From NCBI GenBank assembly GCA_946894095.1, contig OX335655.1, forward strand, positions 17,174,001-17,238,000: 64,000 bases of DNA. The letters are read 5' to 3'. The DNA comes from Incurvaria masculella. Taxonomy: Eukaryota; Arthropoda; Insecta; Lepidoptera; Incurvariidae. Position 1 is the first letter of the stretch. Each line of letters opens with the position of its first letter. Positions 43,179 to 55,959 of this stretch are shown here, piece after piece. Both the position numbers and the translations under genes were made by a program. Under the pieces are notes generated by a model, which had not been told where the DNA came from, searched no databases, and saw nothing but the letters and a program-made list of their open reading frames with translations.

Positions 43179-43796
43179 GCCGCACCTCGATCCGCCGCCG
43201 CCGGAGCGCGAATCTGTCGAAAGTTCGCGTCGCAACTTTCGAGAAAAATCCATCCACCTCTGGAGCCCTACGGCGCCGCCGGGTCCAACTTTGCATGCGG
43301 GCGCCTGTCTAATGCGGCGCTCCCGAAACTTTTCACTTATCCCGGCCCGTTATGAATATGTAAGTTTGTCCCTTTTTTCTTCTTGCAAAGTAAATCTTTG
43401 AGGGTTCACCCGTTCCCGGCACGCCGCCGAGGAGAGCGCGTCGTTGCGTCACCGTGCACGCTACCGGGGAGAATTTTCGTTACCCCCTCGACGAGTTACA
43501 AATCGCTTATCGAAAAATCGCTGATATCGTCGATTCCGCAGGCTTACATCATCGAATAGAGGAAACATTTGAGAAATACACTAAATCGTCCGTCTACGGA
43601 TTTTATATTTGTGTCCATACATATCTTCAACACATTTATATTATTTCATATTTCTAAGCATACCTGCGGTATGAGCCTGCTTCCGAAACTGATATGTAAC
43701 TGGTTGAGGATCTTATTACTTAGGTAAGTGCCTTATCGCACATTACACCCCGGACATTTGGCGAATGAGAGCTTGGCCAAAAAAGTTTAAGACTAA
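43179..43796. other. G+C-rich unique island, right half
   Basis: CpG-rich to about 43560, then AT-rich. Several open frames result from composition. No recognised protein. Confidence 0.35.
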
Positions 43797-43964
43797 GGCT
43801 GAGATAAATAGACGTAACAGAAACTAAGATTAACGGAAAGTAGTACTTTGTGACGTCACTTTGACACATTTTGTATGGACGCAATCTCAAAGTAATGCAA
43901 ATTGACGTCACAAAGTACTACTTTCCTTTAGTCTTAGTTTCTGTTACGACTATTTATTTCAGCC
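43797..43964. mobile_element. MITE with ~60-bp inverted repeats (GGCTGAGATAAATAG), copy 1
   Basis: GGCTGAGATAAATAG, CAGAAACTAAGA and AGTAGTACTTTGTGACGTCA are mirrored at the right end. Copies are at 53369-53536 and, shorter, 52765-52870. Confidence 0.9.
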
Positions 43965-45202
43965 CTAGTATGTGTGTTGTGTTTAGTCATAATACTCAAC
44001 CCCTCTTTACTTATTTTTTATTTCTATTTAATTACTCTCAAACGTTGTTAATTCATATAATTGTCCCTGTTATTGAATAAATGGTATAGTTATCGAAAGT
44101 AATTTCATTCTAACTGGGTGTCCCAACAACACCTCCAATGTTTTTTGTTTGCGTACATTCAATTCAGTTCTTTATTTCCTCCATTAGATATTAGGTAAAT
44201 ATATTACGTATAGTATATTTAATAATATGTTTAAATATGTATATATTATGGTATATGTATGTATATGGAGTTCAAAAAAAATATTTTCTAATTCTATACG
44301 GATATTTCTATTGCCTTTCCTCTTCACCCCAAGGGTTGACAGGAAGAAATCACTCTTAGTGATAAGTCCGCCGATAATCCGAAGATTGTTGTTTTGCTGT
44401 ATGTTTTCTTTGCAATTGTATTTTTGTTTATGCACGATAAATAATTTATTCATTCATTTATTCATACGTACTTGGATTCGTCATTTTTTTTTTCTGCCGT
44501 TTCGGTGATCTCTTGGAAATAACCGACAAGAAACATCGCTGGGATTGTTTTTTTTTTTTAATTTTGACAAACTAGTTTACAATGGTTGAGAGATAAGTAC
44601 TGCTCACAAAGAATATTAAATCATATATTTGAATATGTACATTGGTGGAGAACGATCTCTCGACTACCATAATGACATCTTATTCTAAATTAAAAAAAGT
44701 AATCTAATCTAAATTATTTTTGTGTAGAAGCGCATCGTCAATATTGATAGAAGGTAGCGTTTAAAAAAATAATCGATACAGCAGGCAATCTGGACACCAA
44801 CGGCTCGCCTTCATACATTACAAGGTACAAAACCCAGAAAAAAGTATGTATTTTTAGTGTGTATTTTAAAAAGCAACGTTAAGAGTTGTGGATGCTATCG
44901 GTTTTTGACCATGTGATTTTTGGACTTCATGATGCATCCAAATCAACAGCGATTGCGTGCGTTGCAAACGGGTGGCGCGATCGAAACTTATTCGTATGGC
45001 GGAGCCGTAGCCACGACGTAGTCCAAAACGTCTAACTGTAGTTAGTTTGATAACGAATTCGGGACGCGCAACATCGAATGTTCGTTGCACTACATAGCTT
45101 CATGTGAAATTCTTGCACGTTGTTACATTCAGTAGTAAGCGTAAGGTAAGCTATCGTGTTTGTATGTAAAAGTGGCTACGCGCCGCCCCCATACCACATA
45201 GA

Positions 45203-45754
45203 CTAGGAGGTCGCGACAAAAATTGTAACGATAACGTAAATGGCTGAAACTAGGTTCACAAGATAAAAACCAACCCTCTGAAGCTAAATGTGTCAGTCTG
45301 CCTGTGCCAAGTGGTTGCGTTACCTAGATAATGCGCCTGAAAAAGTAGTTATCGTTACAACAAAAATATATGAAAAGGTAAATGGCTGCAAATAATGCAG
45401 CATGAAAGTATCCGTACATACTTACTTTGTAATACCGAAACTGAACAAATCCTTGTTTGCATTTCGTAGTTATAGGCGATTTAGGTTACAGATATAACTG
45501 TACGTATATTTGAGTATGTAATTGAAAAACCGACTGGTTATTGTTGTATAATTATTGGGTATCAATATGCCAAGACCATCAGCATATTTATCAGCAGGTA
45601 CATACCAACTTCTATTTTATATAACCAATCTAGATAACGCAACCACTTGGCGCAGGCAGACTGACTTATTTAGCATTGGACGGTTGGTCTCTAACATGTG
45701 ATCCCAGATTCAGCTATTTACCTTATCGTGACCAAAAATGTCGTGACCTCCCGG
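45203..45754. mobile_element. foldback element with ~150-bp imperfect inverted repeats
   Basis: The left block (GGAGGTCGCGACAAAAATTG through GCCAAGTGGTTGCGTTACCT) is the mirror of the right block (AGATAACGCAACCACTTGGC through ATGTCGTGACCTCC). Confidence 0.88.
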
Positions 45755-45781
45755 AATATGTGCGGCCGGGGCCACAGAAGT

Positions 45782-45955
45782 AGCAGTAGCATTTAGATCT
45801 AAGTATGTATTTCATTACTGCGGACGGAAAACTTGTAAACGTTATTTGCGGATTCTTCTTTACAGAGTTGATAGAATCCGCGGATCATTCCGTTTTTGAC
45901 GTAACTTAGTGCAGTTTGACTACCAAAAAATGTTTAAATAATTGAAATGAGATGA
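45782..45955 (+). repeat. copy of the 11640-11868 repeat
   Basis: AGTAGCATTTAGATCTAAGT to TTTAAATAATTGAAATGA, with CGCGGATCATTCCG in between. Confidence 0.8.
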
Positions 45956-46390
45956 AAGTAACTCAACTCAGGCGATTTTCGAGATAAATACCTTCCCTCC
46001 ATGGAGTGTCGGGGTTGTCATTTAAATATTGGCGGAGCACTGCTGGTTCTGTTATTTTCAAAAAGATTCGCGACAGTACATCACCGCGAAACTAGCGTAG
46101 AGCCCATGCGATCGAAATGTGCCTGTTTAGGTGCACGAAATCAGGACTTTGAATGAAGTTGAGCTACTGGATGTAATCCTATACTATATCGTCAATAAAC
46201 TGAGAAAACCCTTAAATGTAAAAATGAGAGTTTTGAGATATTTATTTATTTATTTATTTGGAAAAGTAAACAGATACAGACATGATTAAGATACAAAAGA
46301 CAATTTAATACTAATTTACTAGATATGTACCCAGCACCGCATTTCACATCTAATAATATAATATAATATAATAATATAATCTAATAAATA

Positions 46391-47508
46391 ATATAAAGGG
46401 GAAAGTTTGTAATAATGGATGGATGGATGGATGGATGGATGTTTGTTACTCTTTCACGTAAAAACTACTGAATGGATTCTAATCTAAACTTTACAATAAT
46501 ATAGCTTATACATCAGAATAACACATAGGCTACAATTTATGTGCCCATGGGCTTTAGAACTTTCACGGGGCTGCGAAAACGATGCCGGTAGCGCTACTTC
46601 ACACCAGGGGGAGAGGAGCCGGGGGCGGTGGCGGGGAGCGGCGGCGGGGGGAGGGCAGACGTCGTGACTGTTTGGTGTCCGTTTGGCGAATTTTCAAGGC
46701 ACTAGCGATTTGTAAAACTTAGTACATGTACATTTAACTACCCGGGAATTAGGATTGGCTAAATAGAATTCAGTTCCGCTTACGCTAAGATGGGGCTGTC
46801 ATACAAACTGCAATGCTATGCACGGCTCGGCTTTGCGGCGGCAGCGCTTACTTTTACTGAAGTACGGCTTGGTATTTCCTGCAACTTTAGGACTACTTGG
46901 CATCACGCTAAATCTCCGGAGGAGCGACCAACAGAATAAAATCCTTGAGAACCAATTACTCGATTTAGATGTGCATTGTATCTACGTCTAGCCTGATTCT
47001 ACTAAAAACGTAAAGATTACATAATATAACGCTTCATTACCAGAAGGGTAAGTAGTGAGTCTTAAAGTCTTATAACATGCGAACCACTTACCTGATTTAT
47101 GTGCGTATTTTATCAATGTATAGCATCTCTGGGAGCAGTCAGGTTCGAGATGGGTTACTGTTTTCGATGTTGAGGCTGGCTGTGGGTTGGAGTCCACGCA
47201 AAACTTACCTACGTTACACGTTACTTACTAGGTAAGCAATGTAGCAGTGAAAGTGCAGAAAGGTTCTCGCGGCAAATGTTTTTTTTTTAAATAGCCACCA
47301 AACGTCAACGAAGCTCTAAATGGGAATTATTGGATGTTTCTCATTAAAACATGCTATTTCGGCTCGAACGATCTTGATTAAATTTGGTACATGGATACAT
47401 TGTCCTGGACCAGTTTGACCCTATTTTGGACCAGTCATGTGGGCTACTTTTTATCCATGAGATAATTTAGCCGACACTAACCCGAGCGGAGCCGGGTACC
47501 GCAGCTAG
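46391..47508 (+). mobile_element. Helitron-like nonautonomous element, copy 1
   Basis: Starts ATAAAGGGGAAAGTTTGTAA with a GATG microsatellite, and ends with the hairpin CCCGAGCGGAGCCGGGTACC then GCAGCTAG. This is the Helitron 3' pattern (hairpin, then CTRR). Copy 2 follows head-to-tail. Confidence 0.85.
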
Positions 47509-47514
47509 TAAATA

Positions 47515-48384
47515 TTATAAAGGGGAAAGTTTGTAATAATGGATGGATGGATGGATGGATGTTTGTTACTCTTTCACGTAAAAACTACTGAATGGATTTT
47601 AATGAAACTTTACAATAATATAGCTTATACATCAGAATAACACATAGGCTACAATTTATAAAGATATTGTGCCCATGGGCTTTAGAACTTTCACGGGACT
47701 GCGAAAACGATGCCGGTAGCGCTACTTCACACCGGCGGGCGCGGGGCCGGGGGCGGGGCGGGCGGTCCGCTTACAGCTTGGTATTTCCCGCAACTTTAGG
47801 ACTACTTGGCAAAATCCTTGAGAACCAATTGATCGATTTAGATGCGGAATGTATCTACGTCTAGCCTGATCCTACTCAAAACTTATAGGCTACATAATAT
47901 AACGCTTCATTACTTAAAGGGTGAGTAGAGAGTGTTAAATTCTTATAACTTGCGAACCACTAACCTGATTTATGTGCGTATTTTATCAATGTATAGGATC
48001 TCTGGGAGCAGTCAGATTCGAGATGGGTTACTGTTTTCGATGTTGAGGCTAGCTGTGGGTTGGAGTCCACGCAAAACTTACCTACATTACACGTTACTTA
48101 CTTACTAGGTAAACAATGTTGCAGTGCAAGTGCAGAAAGGTTCTGGCGGAAAATGCTTTTTTTGAAATAGCCACCAAATGTCAACGAAGCTCTAAATGGG
48201 AATTATTGGATGTTTCTCATTAAATCATGCTATTTCATCTCGAACGATCTTGATTAAGTTTGGTAGATGGATACATTGTCCTGGACCAGTTTGACCCTAT
48301 TTTGGATCAGCCATGTGGGCTACTTTTTATCCATGAAATAATTTAGCCGACACTAACCCGAGCGGAGCCGGGTACCGCAGCTAG
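47515..48384 (+). mobile_element. Helitron-like nonautonomous element, copy 2 (internally deleted)
   Basis: Same ends and nearly the same sequence as copy 1. About 250 bases present around 46620-46850 in copy 1 are missing. Confidence 0.85.
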
Positions 48385-48854
48385 TGTAATATAAAAGAAT
48401 TTTAAAGGGCTATTATTTCTGAAAGAAAACAAACATAGCTTCGGGCTAATCATAAAATAAAAGTTAATAATAAAACAATATATAACTGAAGGTTGCAAGT
48501 TTCAAAAATTGAGCACAGATAAAGTATGAGTGTAACATGATAACATGCATGGCAGAATCATTCTTAATGAAATGGGTAAAAGAAAAAAAAAACTTAATTA
48601 ACAAAAAAGAAAATAAAGAAAATGAAATATTACACAAACAAGCATATAAAATTAAAATGGATTATGATGAAAAGGTTGCTGCAACTTGCTTTTTAAAGTC
48701 ATTATTACTGAGATAGTGTATATCTAGATCAGGAAATACTCTGTTGAATAAATGGTGGTGGTGATAAATGGACTTGAAAGTTGAATAGCTCATAATTGTT
48801 GGTATAATGTGTTTACACAACCGAACTTTAAAACTAAACCTCATAGCAATATAT

Positions 48855-49130
48855 GGGTTTCATGGTTCGGAACCCATGTAAAACTATGGGTCCCCTTCCT
48901 CTACTAGGAGGAAAGCCCGCCCGGGTTGGTACCACCGCATTAGATGAAACTATGGTTGAAGCGGCAATGAAACATTGTCCGTGTTTTCCATCCAGTTCAA
49001 TGTAGCCGTGCTCATAAAGGGAAGGTCATGGCATGGCACCTAATTCCTTCGGGAATGTGGTGTATTAGGCTAATATCATAACGGTAGTTGTGTGGTATCA
49101 GCCATCCATGTCAGGTTGCATAAAAAAATG
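48855..49130 (+). mobile_element. SINE, forward strand, head missing
   Basis: From TTCATGGTTCGGAACCCATG to CCATCCATGTCAGGTTGCAT and an A-run. It matches the 63385-63795 family in reverse. Confidence 0.8.
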
Positions 49131-49249
49131 GGTTTTACCATAAGAAAGAGCTTGGAAAATTAAGTAGAACTGCATTATTTACTCATTTTACTAAATAATA
49201 TCAATTAGCGGGTTTTACCAGTATACCGACGATATATTCTGTGCCCATA

Positions 49250-49500
49250 CGAAAGAGCTTCGTTCGGTTTCTACTCTCGTCCTTTCGTCGTCGCTGTTCT
49301 CGCGTGGCGTTGTTGTTCGAAGCCCCCGAGGCGCCGCCGAGTCGAGTGCATCGAATGGTGCGCCGCGAAGGAGCCAGCTAACGACCACTCCGCCTCGCCC
49401 ACGCCTCGAACCCTCGACCGCACTGCTCCGCCGTCGGTCGCGAGCCGCGCTTGTTGCAGCATATATTGGGACTTATTATCTCAGTAGCTCCGCTTTCAAA
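49250..49500 (+). promoter_or_regulatory. G+C-rich unique island
   Basis: An abrupt CpG-rich stretch with CTCGTCCTTTCGTCGTCGCT-like sequence in AT-rich DNA. It might be a promoter or first exon; no donor or coding frame was convincing. Confidence 0.25.
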
Positions 49501-50203
49501 GCCCGCGTCACTGCAAACCAGCTAAGGATTTACACATTTGCCGCCAGTAGGCTATTTAAATTTTGCCGCCCCCACCGAACTCTACAATTCGATACCGTAG
49601 TTCACAATCAAATAAGGTAATTATCATTTATTTGTCAATGAACTTGTAACATTATGATTTTTTACTATCGTTCTAATTACACAACCTCTTTCCCGTAATT
49701 AGTATGACTGTAAACTAGGAGATCAATGTTTAGTTCCTAGATTATTTTTACGAACTAACGATTTAGTTCACGTTGCACAGAATTCGTTTAAATAGGGCAG
49801 AGTAAGATTGCAGTTTCACTATACGCAATTTATTATGTATTTTTTTACTTTATAATGCTGAGAGTTTGGGATGGGGGCGAAAGATAATAAAGTTGTCCCT
49901 GAATTTGCCGCCCCTAAAATTGCCGCCCTAGGCTCTAGCCTACTCAGCCTGCTGGTAAATCCGCCACTGCTGCAAACTGAATGCCGGTGACGGGAAGCGA
50001 AAAAGTTTCGAGTTCGCCGGCTGCCGGGCCTCGCGCCTAGCGACCAAAGCAACCTTACAACCTTATGGTGCTAATGTTTTGAAGTGAAACGAAACAAAAA
50101 TATTTGAAAGCTAATAAGGTTTACAAAAAGGCGGAAATAAATGCCATAAGGCATTCTCTGACAGACGTAGGAGTGGGGCAGTGAGGCGGGCAAAATACTG
50201 TAA

Positions 50204-50507
50204 AAACCGACCAAGTGCGAGTCGGACTCACACTCGAAGGGTTCCGTACCATCGTACAAGATTTACCCTAAAAATAACACGTTTTTTGTATGGGGCCTCC
50301 CTTATTTTTTTATTATTTCATAATTTTACCTATTTGTTGTTATAGCGGCAAAATAAATACATAATCCTTGAAAATTTCAGCTTCCTACCTACCCTGTTAT
50401 GGTTCATGAGATACAGCCCTGTGACAGACGGACGGACGGACGGACGGAGAGCGGAGTCTTAGTAATAGGGTTCCGTTTTCACCCTTTGGGTACGGAACCC
50501 TAAAAAC
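50204..50507 (-). repeat. hairpin-ended interspersed repeat
   Basis: Reverse-oriented full-length copy, from ACCGACCAAGTGCGAGTCGG to ACGGAACCCTAAAAA. Confidence 0.9.
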
Positions 50508-50980
50508 GAATTTAACTAAATGATGATAAAAGAAAATAGAAAAGAAAAATAGAAACAATTATATTCATAAGATACACATACATATGGAGGCATCGAATAT
50601 ATTATGTAAGCAGATATAGACAAAGAAATATGTATATTATATTCAATGCACAAAGGACTCAATTGATCTCTTGAATCAGTAGGGTTAGAGTGACAAAAAA
50701 GGGCAAACTAACGGAAACTGTTGATTTTTAAAAAACAAATTCATATTTCAAAATCAATGAGCTCGATTCTCGGCTGGAAATAAAATCGAATAATGCTGTT
50801 TACGTTTTTTCAAAATCGGCCCCATGACTCCCTTGAGGGTTTTTGCTATTTCTTTAGATTCTGATTTGGCCTTAATTAAATTAATTCTGTATATTAGGGT
50901 TCCTTAACCTCGAAAGTGGAGTTATCTTTTAGCAAACTTAGGCTTCAGGGGCATTCTTAACGTTTTAGCCATTAAGATTT

Positions 50981-51350
50981 TTAGGGTTCCGTTCCTAAAG
51001 GGTGCTAACGAAACTCTATTACTAAGCCTCCGCTGTCCTTCACAGAGCTGTATGTAATAGGTAGGCAGCGGAAATTTTCACAAAGTGTGTGTTTATTTTG
51101 CCGCTATAACAACAAATAGGTAAAAAAAAAAAAAAAAAATCAAGCGAGGCTCCATTCAAAAAACGTGTTTTTTTAACCTAGTTTTAAGTAGAAGAGCTTA
51201 AGTTGTATTAGACCTAAGTTGTAGCTAAGACCTTACTGGGCTGACATGGTCACTTCGTGTACCCAAGCCCTTTAAAATAAAGATTTAAAAAAACTGCTAC
51301 GATGGTACGCAACCCTTTGTGTGCGAGTCCGACTCGCACTTGGCCGGTTT
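50981..51350 (+). repeat. hairpin-ended interspersed repeat interrupted by a small insertion
   Basis: Both ends of the family are present. Between about 51177 and 51298 there is foreign sequence ending TTTAAAATAAAGATTTAAAA. It looks like the extreme 3' end of a LINE, with a poly(A)-like tail, inserted into the repeat. Confidence 0.75.
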
Positions 51351-51978
51351 TATGTGTTTCTCGACGGGCTCTCGAAGTAACATTGGACCTTCATTCCGGA
51401 GGTCATTCCGGACGTGTGGAGCAGGAATGAGAATGCATTCCTTTTTGGGGCCGCAATGACCCAACGCTAATTTGAACCCACAACGAGCGGCTCGTACTAC
51501 GGGTTCGTAATTGCATTACACACGTAATGTGATGTATTCGTTAGTCCTTGTATCAGAACTGGTGTGCAGTGCCCTCGGCCGGATCGTCAAGGGGAGTCGA
51601 TGGACGTATCAGTAAATACTCGAAGCGTGCCCTGTCAAGGAGTAAGAAACTACGGGAGGAGCGCCCAAAACTCATCCGTATAGCGGCAGCGTAGCCACGT
51701 ATTAGTGATGATAGTCTGATTGTAGTCGGTTCAATTACGTATTGTGGAAGCCCAACATTGAATATTCGTTTCACTAAATGGCTCCCTGTGCAGTTTTTAC
51801 GGCCTTTTACCGATTTGGAACAATCATCCCATCATCAATCCAATCTTTCGGCGTGGCATGTCAGGTTCCATACAAAAAAATATACATACATACACCCGAA
51901 AAACGTAACCCTCCTTATTGCGCAGTCGGATAATAAAAGGGGCAATGCCGGCGATATTGTCAGTATATGTATGTTTTG

Positions 51979-52260
51979 TGGCGACCTAGCGCCCTCTACA
52001 AAGAGCAACTAGTTTCACATGCCAACAAAGCAGCAAAATGATGCATAGAAACTAGTTAGTAAGGCGTTAGATGGCGCTACCAGCTCGAACGTCGAACATG
52101 GCAAAAACGCAAGAAGTCCATATCGCACTAACGAAGTTTCCCAACGAAATAACACATGAACAACATTCACTTTGCAACTAGGGGAGAGCAGTTGCGCAGC
52201 CGTGGGTCTAAGGACCTGACCCACCTTTTCATCTCTTAGTTTTTCTTCCCTCTCCACATC
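51979..52260 (-). mobile_element. second copy of the element nested at 12881-13122
   Basis: On the reverse strand it runs from GTGGAGAGGGAAG-type sequence and AAGGTGGGTCAGGTCC to TGTAGAGGGCGCTAGGTCGC. It lies directly upstream of a possible first exon. Confidence 0.8.
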
Positions 52261-52261
52261 T

Positions 52262-52494
52262 CTCCAAACGGAGTGTGGAAGACCACCCGCCAGTGGATTC
52301 GCTGCCGCTATCCATGCTTTACCTTCGGTCGGTCGCCACTCTCGTTTTTTCTACTCGCTGGGGCCTGCCTTTGCGGTCGTCTATGGTTCGGTCGACGACG
52401 ACGAGACGGTTGTATTTGCTCGGAATTCTCGCTATTGATTGTTCCGTGCAATTGCGGGCTAAGTGACTATCAGCGTCCGCGGCCGCGTCAAAGG
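52262..52494 (+). other. possible first exon or promoter region
   Basis: A G+C-rich block ending GTCAAAG|GTGAGTGTT, a consensus donor. A short frame from 52275 (62 codons) ends just before the donor. No homology was recognised. It could be a noncoding first exon. Confidence 0.25.
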
Positions 52495-52764
52495 TGAGTG
52501 TTTGGTTGCGAGCGCCCCTTTGTCTTATCGTCTCGGTGGCTCCGATGCCGCCGCCTCCGCTGCCGTCGTCAGTGGCTGCACCGATGCGCACGTCCATTTC
52601 GTCACCACTGCTTGAATATTATTATCCCGTCAAACTAATAGTTTTGTGTCGATGCATTATGATGCTGAGATTAAAAGACATTATTCGTTCTTGGCTCAGC
52701 CAAACTATATCGAATTAGGCAGCCGGAAGCCGTAGGAAACCAAGCACGAGTAATATCTATAAAT

Positions 52765-52870
52765 CGCTGAGGTAAATAGTCGTTAACGAAAAGTGGTACT
52801 TTGTGACTTCACTTCCATAGAAAAAGTGACGTCACAAAGTATTACTTTCCGTTAGTTTTAGTTGAAAGCC
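52765..52870. mobile_element. short copy of the GGCTGAGATAAATAG MITE
   Basis: CGCTGAGGTAAATAGTCGTT, GTGGTACTTTGTGACTTCAC and the mirrored GTGACGTCACAAAGTATTAC. Confidence 0.75.
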
Positions 52871-53368
52871 TGAAAAAAATCCTGCATGCAACGGCTCTGC
52901 ATGACAAAAGAAAGGTAAGCTTGCAGAGGGTCCAATCTTGAAGTCTTGGAAGTACGGTCCTAAGAGAACGAACATCTTGGAAATCTCTGAAAATCCTATT
53001 TCTGAATAAAGAATGATATTGTAAATATGAAATGCGGAATAATTAAAAGGGACTGAAGGCCGAACAACCGGACGTGTCATGACAAATTAGGACGGATGAT
53101 AACCCTACGTAGAAACGCTTTTTGTACTTTTTAGAGCGTCGTTGGACCATCATATGCTCTCACTATTGTAAAACGGTGTATATTTTACAAGACTTTTCAT
53201 AACAGCAAAAGATAGAACGTTGTTATTTAATATTATACGACATGGCTTGAAGACGAGGGTGTAGATTCGAGTATTGGCCGAAGCCGCGAGCATACAATTT
53301 TTTGCGATGCCTTTCAGATGTGTAACAGACTAGTTCTGCGCAATCACACATTTTGAATGTGAATCTAT

Positions 53369-53536
53369 GGCTGAGATAAAAAGTCGTCACCGAAACGAAT
53401 GCTGACGCAAAGTAGTACTTTGTGACATCACATTGATACATTTTGTATGGACGAAATCTCAAAGCAATGCCAATTGACGTCACAAAGTACTACTTTTCGT
53501 TAGTCTTAGTTTCTGTTACGACTATTTATCTCAGCC
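53369..53536. mobile_element. MITE with GGCTGAGATAAA ends, copy 2
   Basis: Arms GGCTGAGATAAAAAGTCG and CGACTATTTATCTCAGCC, with AGTAGTACTTTGTGACATCA mirrored inside. Confidence 0.9.
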
Positions 53537-53689
53537 TATAACTCTTGTAGCATAACTTATCGGTCGAAAGCGCGATGACGTGCATTCATAAATCATCTTT
53601 TTTTATGGAACACATACTGTCATGATGACACGACCATTCCTTTACAGGGCCACATTGAACGGGATTGATAACGAGGCGAGCTTTGCCTT

Positions 53690-53960
53690 AGTACAACCAT
53701 GGCGCTACCCGCTTTTTTAAACGGAACCTCTTATTTCCACCCCGATACGAAAGAACGCGTAATACCCTGGTATTCGAATACGTCCTCGTCGACACAGGGC
53801 CCAGTCTCGGTGGGCATCATCGCCAGTCCCTGCGGAAGCCCGGCTCGTGCTGCGGGCGAGCGTGCAGGGCGACACGAGGCGAGGGACACAATTTTCGGCC
53901 AATTACAGCGTCCGCTCCGTCGATTGATCATTCATTTAATTCTATCGCTCGATTAGTGGA
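53690..53960. promoter_or_regulatory. unique G+C-moderate block with homeodomain-type sites
   Basis: No repeat ends were recognised. It finishes with CGATTGATCATTCATTTAAT and CGATTAG, homeodomain-like cores. Possible enhancer; inference only. Confidence 0.25.
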
Positions 53961-54351
53961 GGGGTAGGCCGGGCGGGAGGGTAGGGGGGGGGGACGCACT
54001 CATACTAATTGTTGTCTGCTAGCCAATTTGCGACTACCCCCGCAGGAGCGGAGGTCTGCCGTTGCGGGGGGGGGTGTGCGGGGGGAGCATCGATGCTGAT
54101 ATTGTTATGTTGTAATTTGATTTCCGGACAAATTTGTTGTTTTAATGATGGCTAATTTACGTCCCGGAAAACGTTCCGGCTAGATTCACACGCTGTTTAC
54201 ATCATACGAGCACTGATGCGGGAGTGGCGACGCAGCCACGATTTTGTGATAATATGCGGACGGCTTCTAGCGCGCAGCCAGTCAGTTCGCTTACTAATTC
54301 GAGACGCGCAACACCAAATGTCCGGTGCACTAATGGCGGCCTGTGCACTTC

Positions 54352-54903
54352 TTAAGGTGGCCCAACCCGGCGGCCTCAACTCATTTGCGGGCACGGTACA
54401 AAACCGTGCTGTTGCGCTCTGGGACCTTCTATGTTTCTAAGAATAAGACAGGCTCCGTGATGAGGAAGATGCAACATGTCCACAAAAAAGACAATGTGCA
54501 TTATGTATGATTCTGTAAGATTTACGAAAATTTTAATTTCAAAACGACTTATAGCTAAAAGTAAACCACGACCGCTGTAGTCAAAAATCTAACAAAAACC
54601 AAATAGATTCTAAATCTTGTATAAATAAGGTATGTCTGATGACTAATCTTTTTAAGATCTTCTTACTTTATCATTGCGTAATCCACCTCCAAAGTTATTG
54701 TATAAAACGCGCGAAAAATCCGAACTTTCGGACGTTATAACTTGGAAACCAAACACAATTTTACAATGCCAATGGTCATCAGACATCTAGTTCTCAATCA
54801 AATAAAGCTATTTTGAGCAAAATTTTGGATCTCTGACAATAAATATAGGCGTGATCTTCTTTCCCCTTTTGTATGGGGAGATGAGCGGGTTGGGCCACCT
54901 TAA
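54352..54903. mobile_element. TTAA-flanked MITE, copy 3
   Basis: Same orientation and almost the same sequence as 19024-19573, with TTAA at both borders. Confidence 0.9.
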
Positions 54904-55417
54904 AGCCTTTCCCAGACACCGATATTTCCAATCGGTACTTCCGAGTGGAATTCCGCTCGGAATATCGCTTGGAACTATTGCGAAGCGCTGGCCGATTGTC
55001 GCTTTTATTTTTTGCATGCAAAGAGATTTATGTAATCTCTGCCCGGCGCGACGTGCGCTCTCGGATTTCCGGGGGTTCGCGGTTAGCACATGGTTAGCAC
55101 GGAATACTCGGAATATACGCGGAATTCCTCACGGACACCCATGTCCCCCTAATCGTTCGGATAATCGACGCTCCATTGCATCATTGAACAAATCAAACTG
55201 ACTAAGTACTGATTGTTGGAATCGCAGCTTCGTCGAATTTGTTGTAAGGTAATATTCTGTTATATATGTACATACATGTACGGGCCAAGAAAGAAAACGA
55301 AACGCTAAGCGAAACGTGTTTCAGTTTTAGGAACTGACATATGATTTGAGAAACGTGTGGAACGAGTTAGTTCGCTTGCTTGGAAAGCTCTAGGGCGCTG
55401 TTCGTTCAGTGTAGAAA

Positions 55418-55840
55418 AAACTGGCCAAGTGCGAGTCGGACTCGCACACGAAGGGTTCCGTACCATCGTACAAGATTTACCACAAAAAAAACCACGTTTT
55501 TTGTATGAGGCCCCCCTTTAATTTTTATTATTTTATAATGTTATTTATAATTGTTATAGCGGCAAAATAAATACACACTCTGTGAAAATTTCAGCTGTCT
55601 ATCTGTTACGGTTACTGAGATACAGCCCTGTGACAGACGGACGGACGGACGGACGGACAGCGGAGGCTTAGTAATAGGGTTCCGTTGGCACCCTTTGGGT
55701 ACGGAACCCTAAAAGTCACGTTTTTGTATGGGATCACCGTTTCATTTTTATAATTTTTTTATTTTACCTATTTTTTGTTATGTAAGAAGGCTTAGCAATA
55801 GGGTTCCGTTTTAACCCTTTGGGTACGGAACCCTAAAAAT
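55418..55840 (-). repeat. hairpin-ended interspersed repeat plus an internally deleted second copy
   Basis: A full reverse copy covers about 55418-55714. It is followed directly by a copy lacking the microsatellite and middle (about 55715-55840), which ends with the same CCTTTGGGTACGGAACCCTA. Confidence 0.85.
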
Positions 55841-55959
55841 ATATTGTTGCCTTACTATGAAGAAATTGCTTTTATTGTGTAGATTGTGCGTTGGTTATCT
55901 GTAAGGCTTTTTTTAAATTACCCTCAGCACAGCTCATTGAGTTATTTCTACCTCTATTT

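Noticed and set aside
43152..43401. Arginine/proline-rich open frames around 43.2 kb, also across the site if the hAT-like element is removed
   Set aside because: The frames are explained by CpG-rich composition. There is no splice signal, no recognised domain and no codon bias beyond composition.
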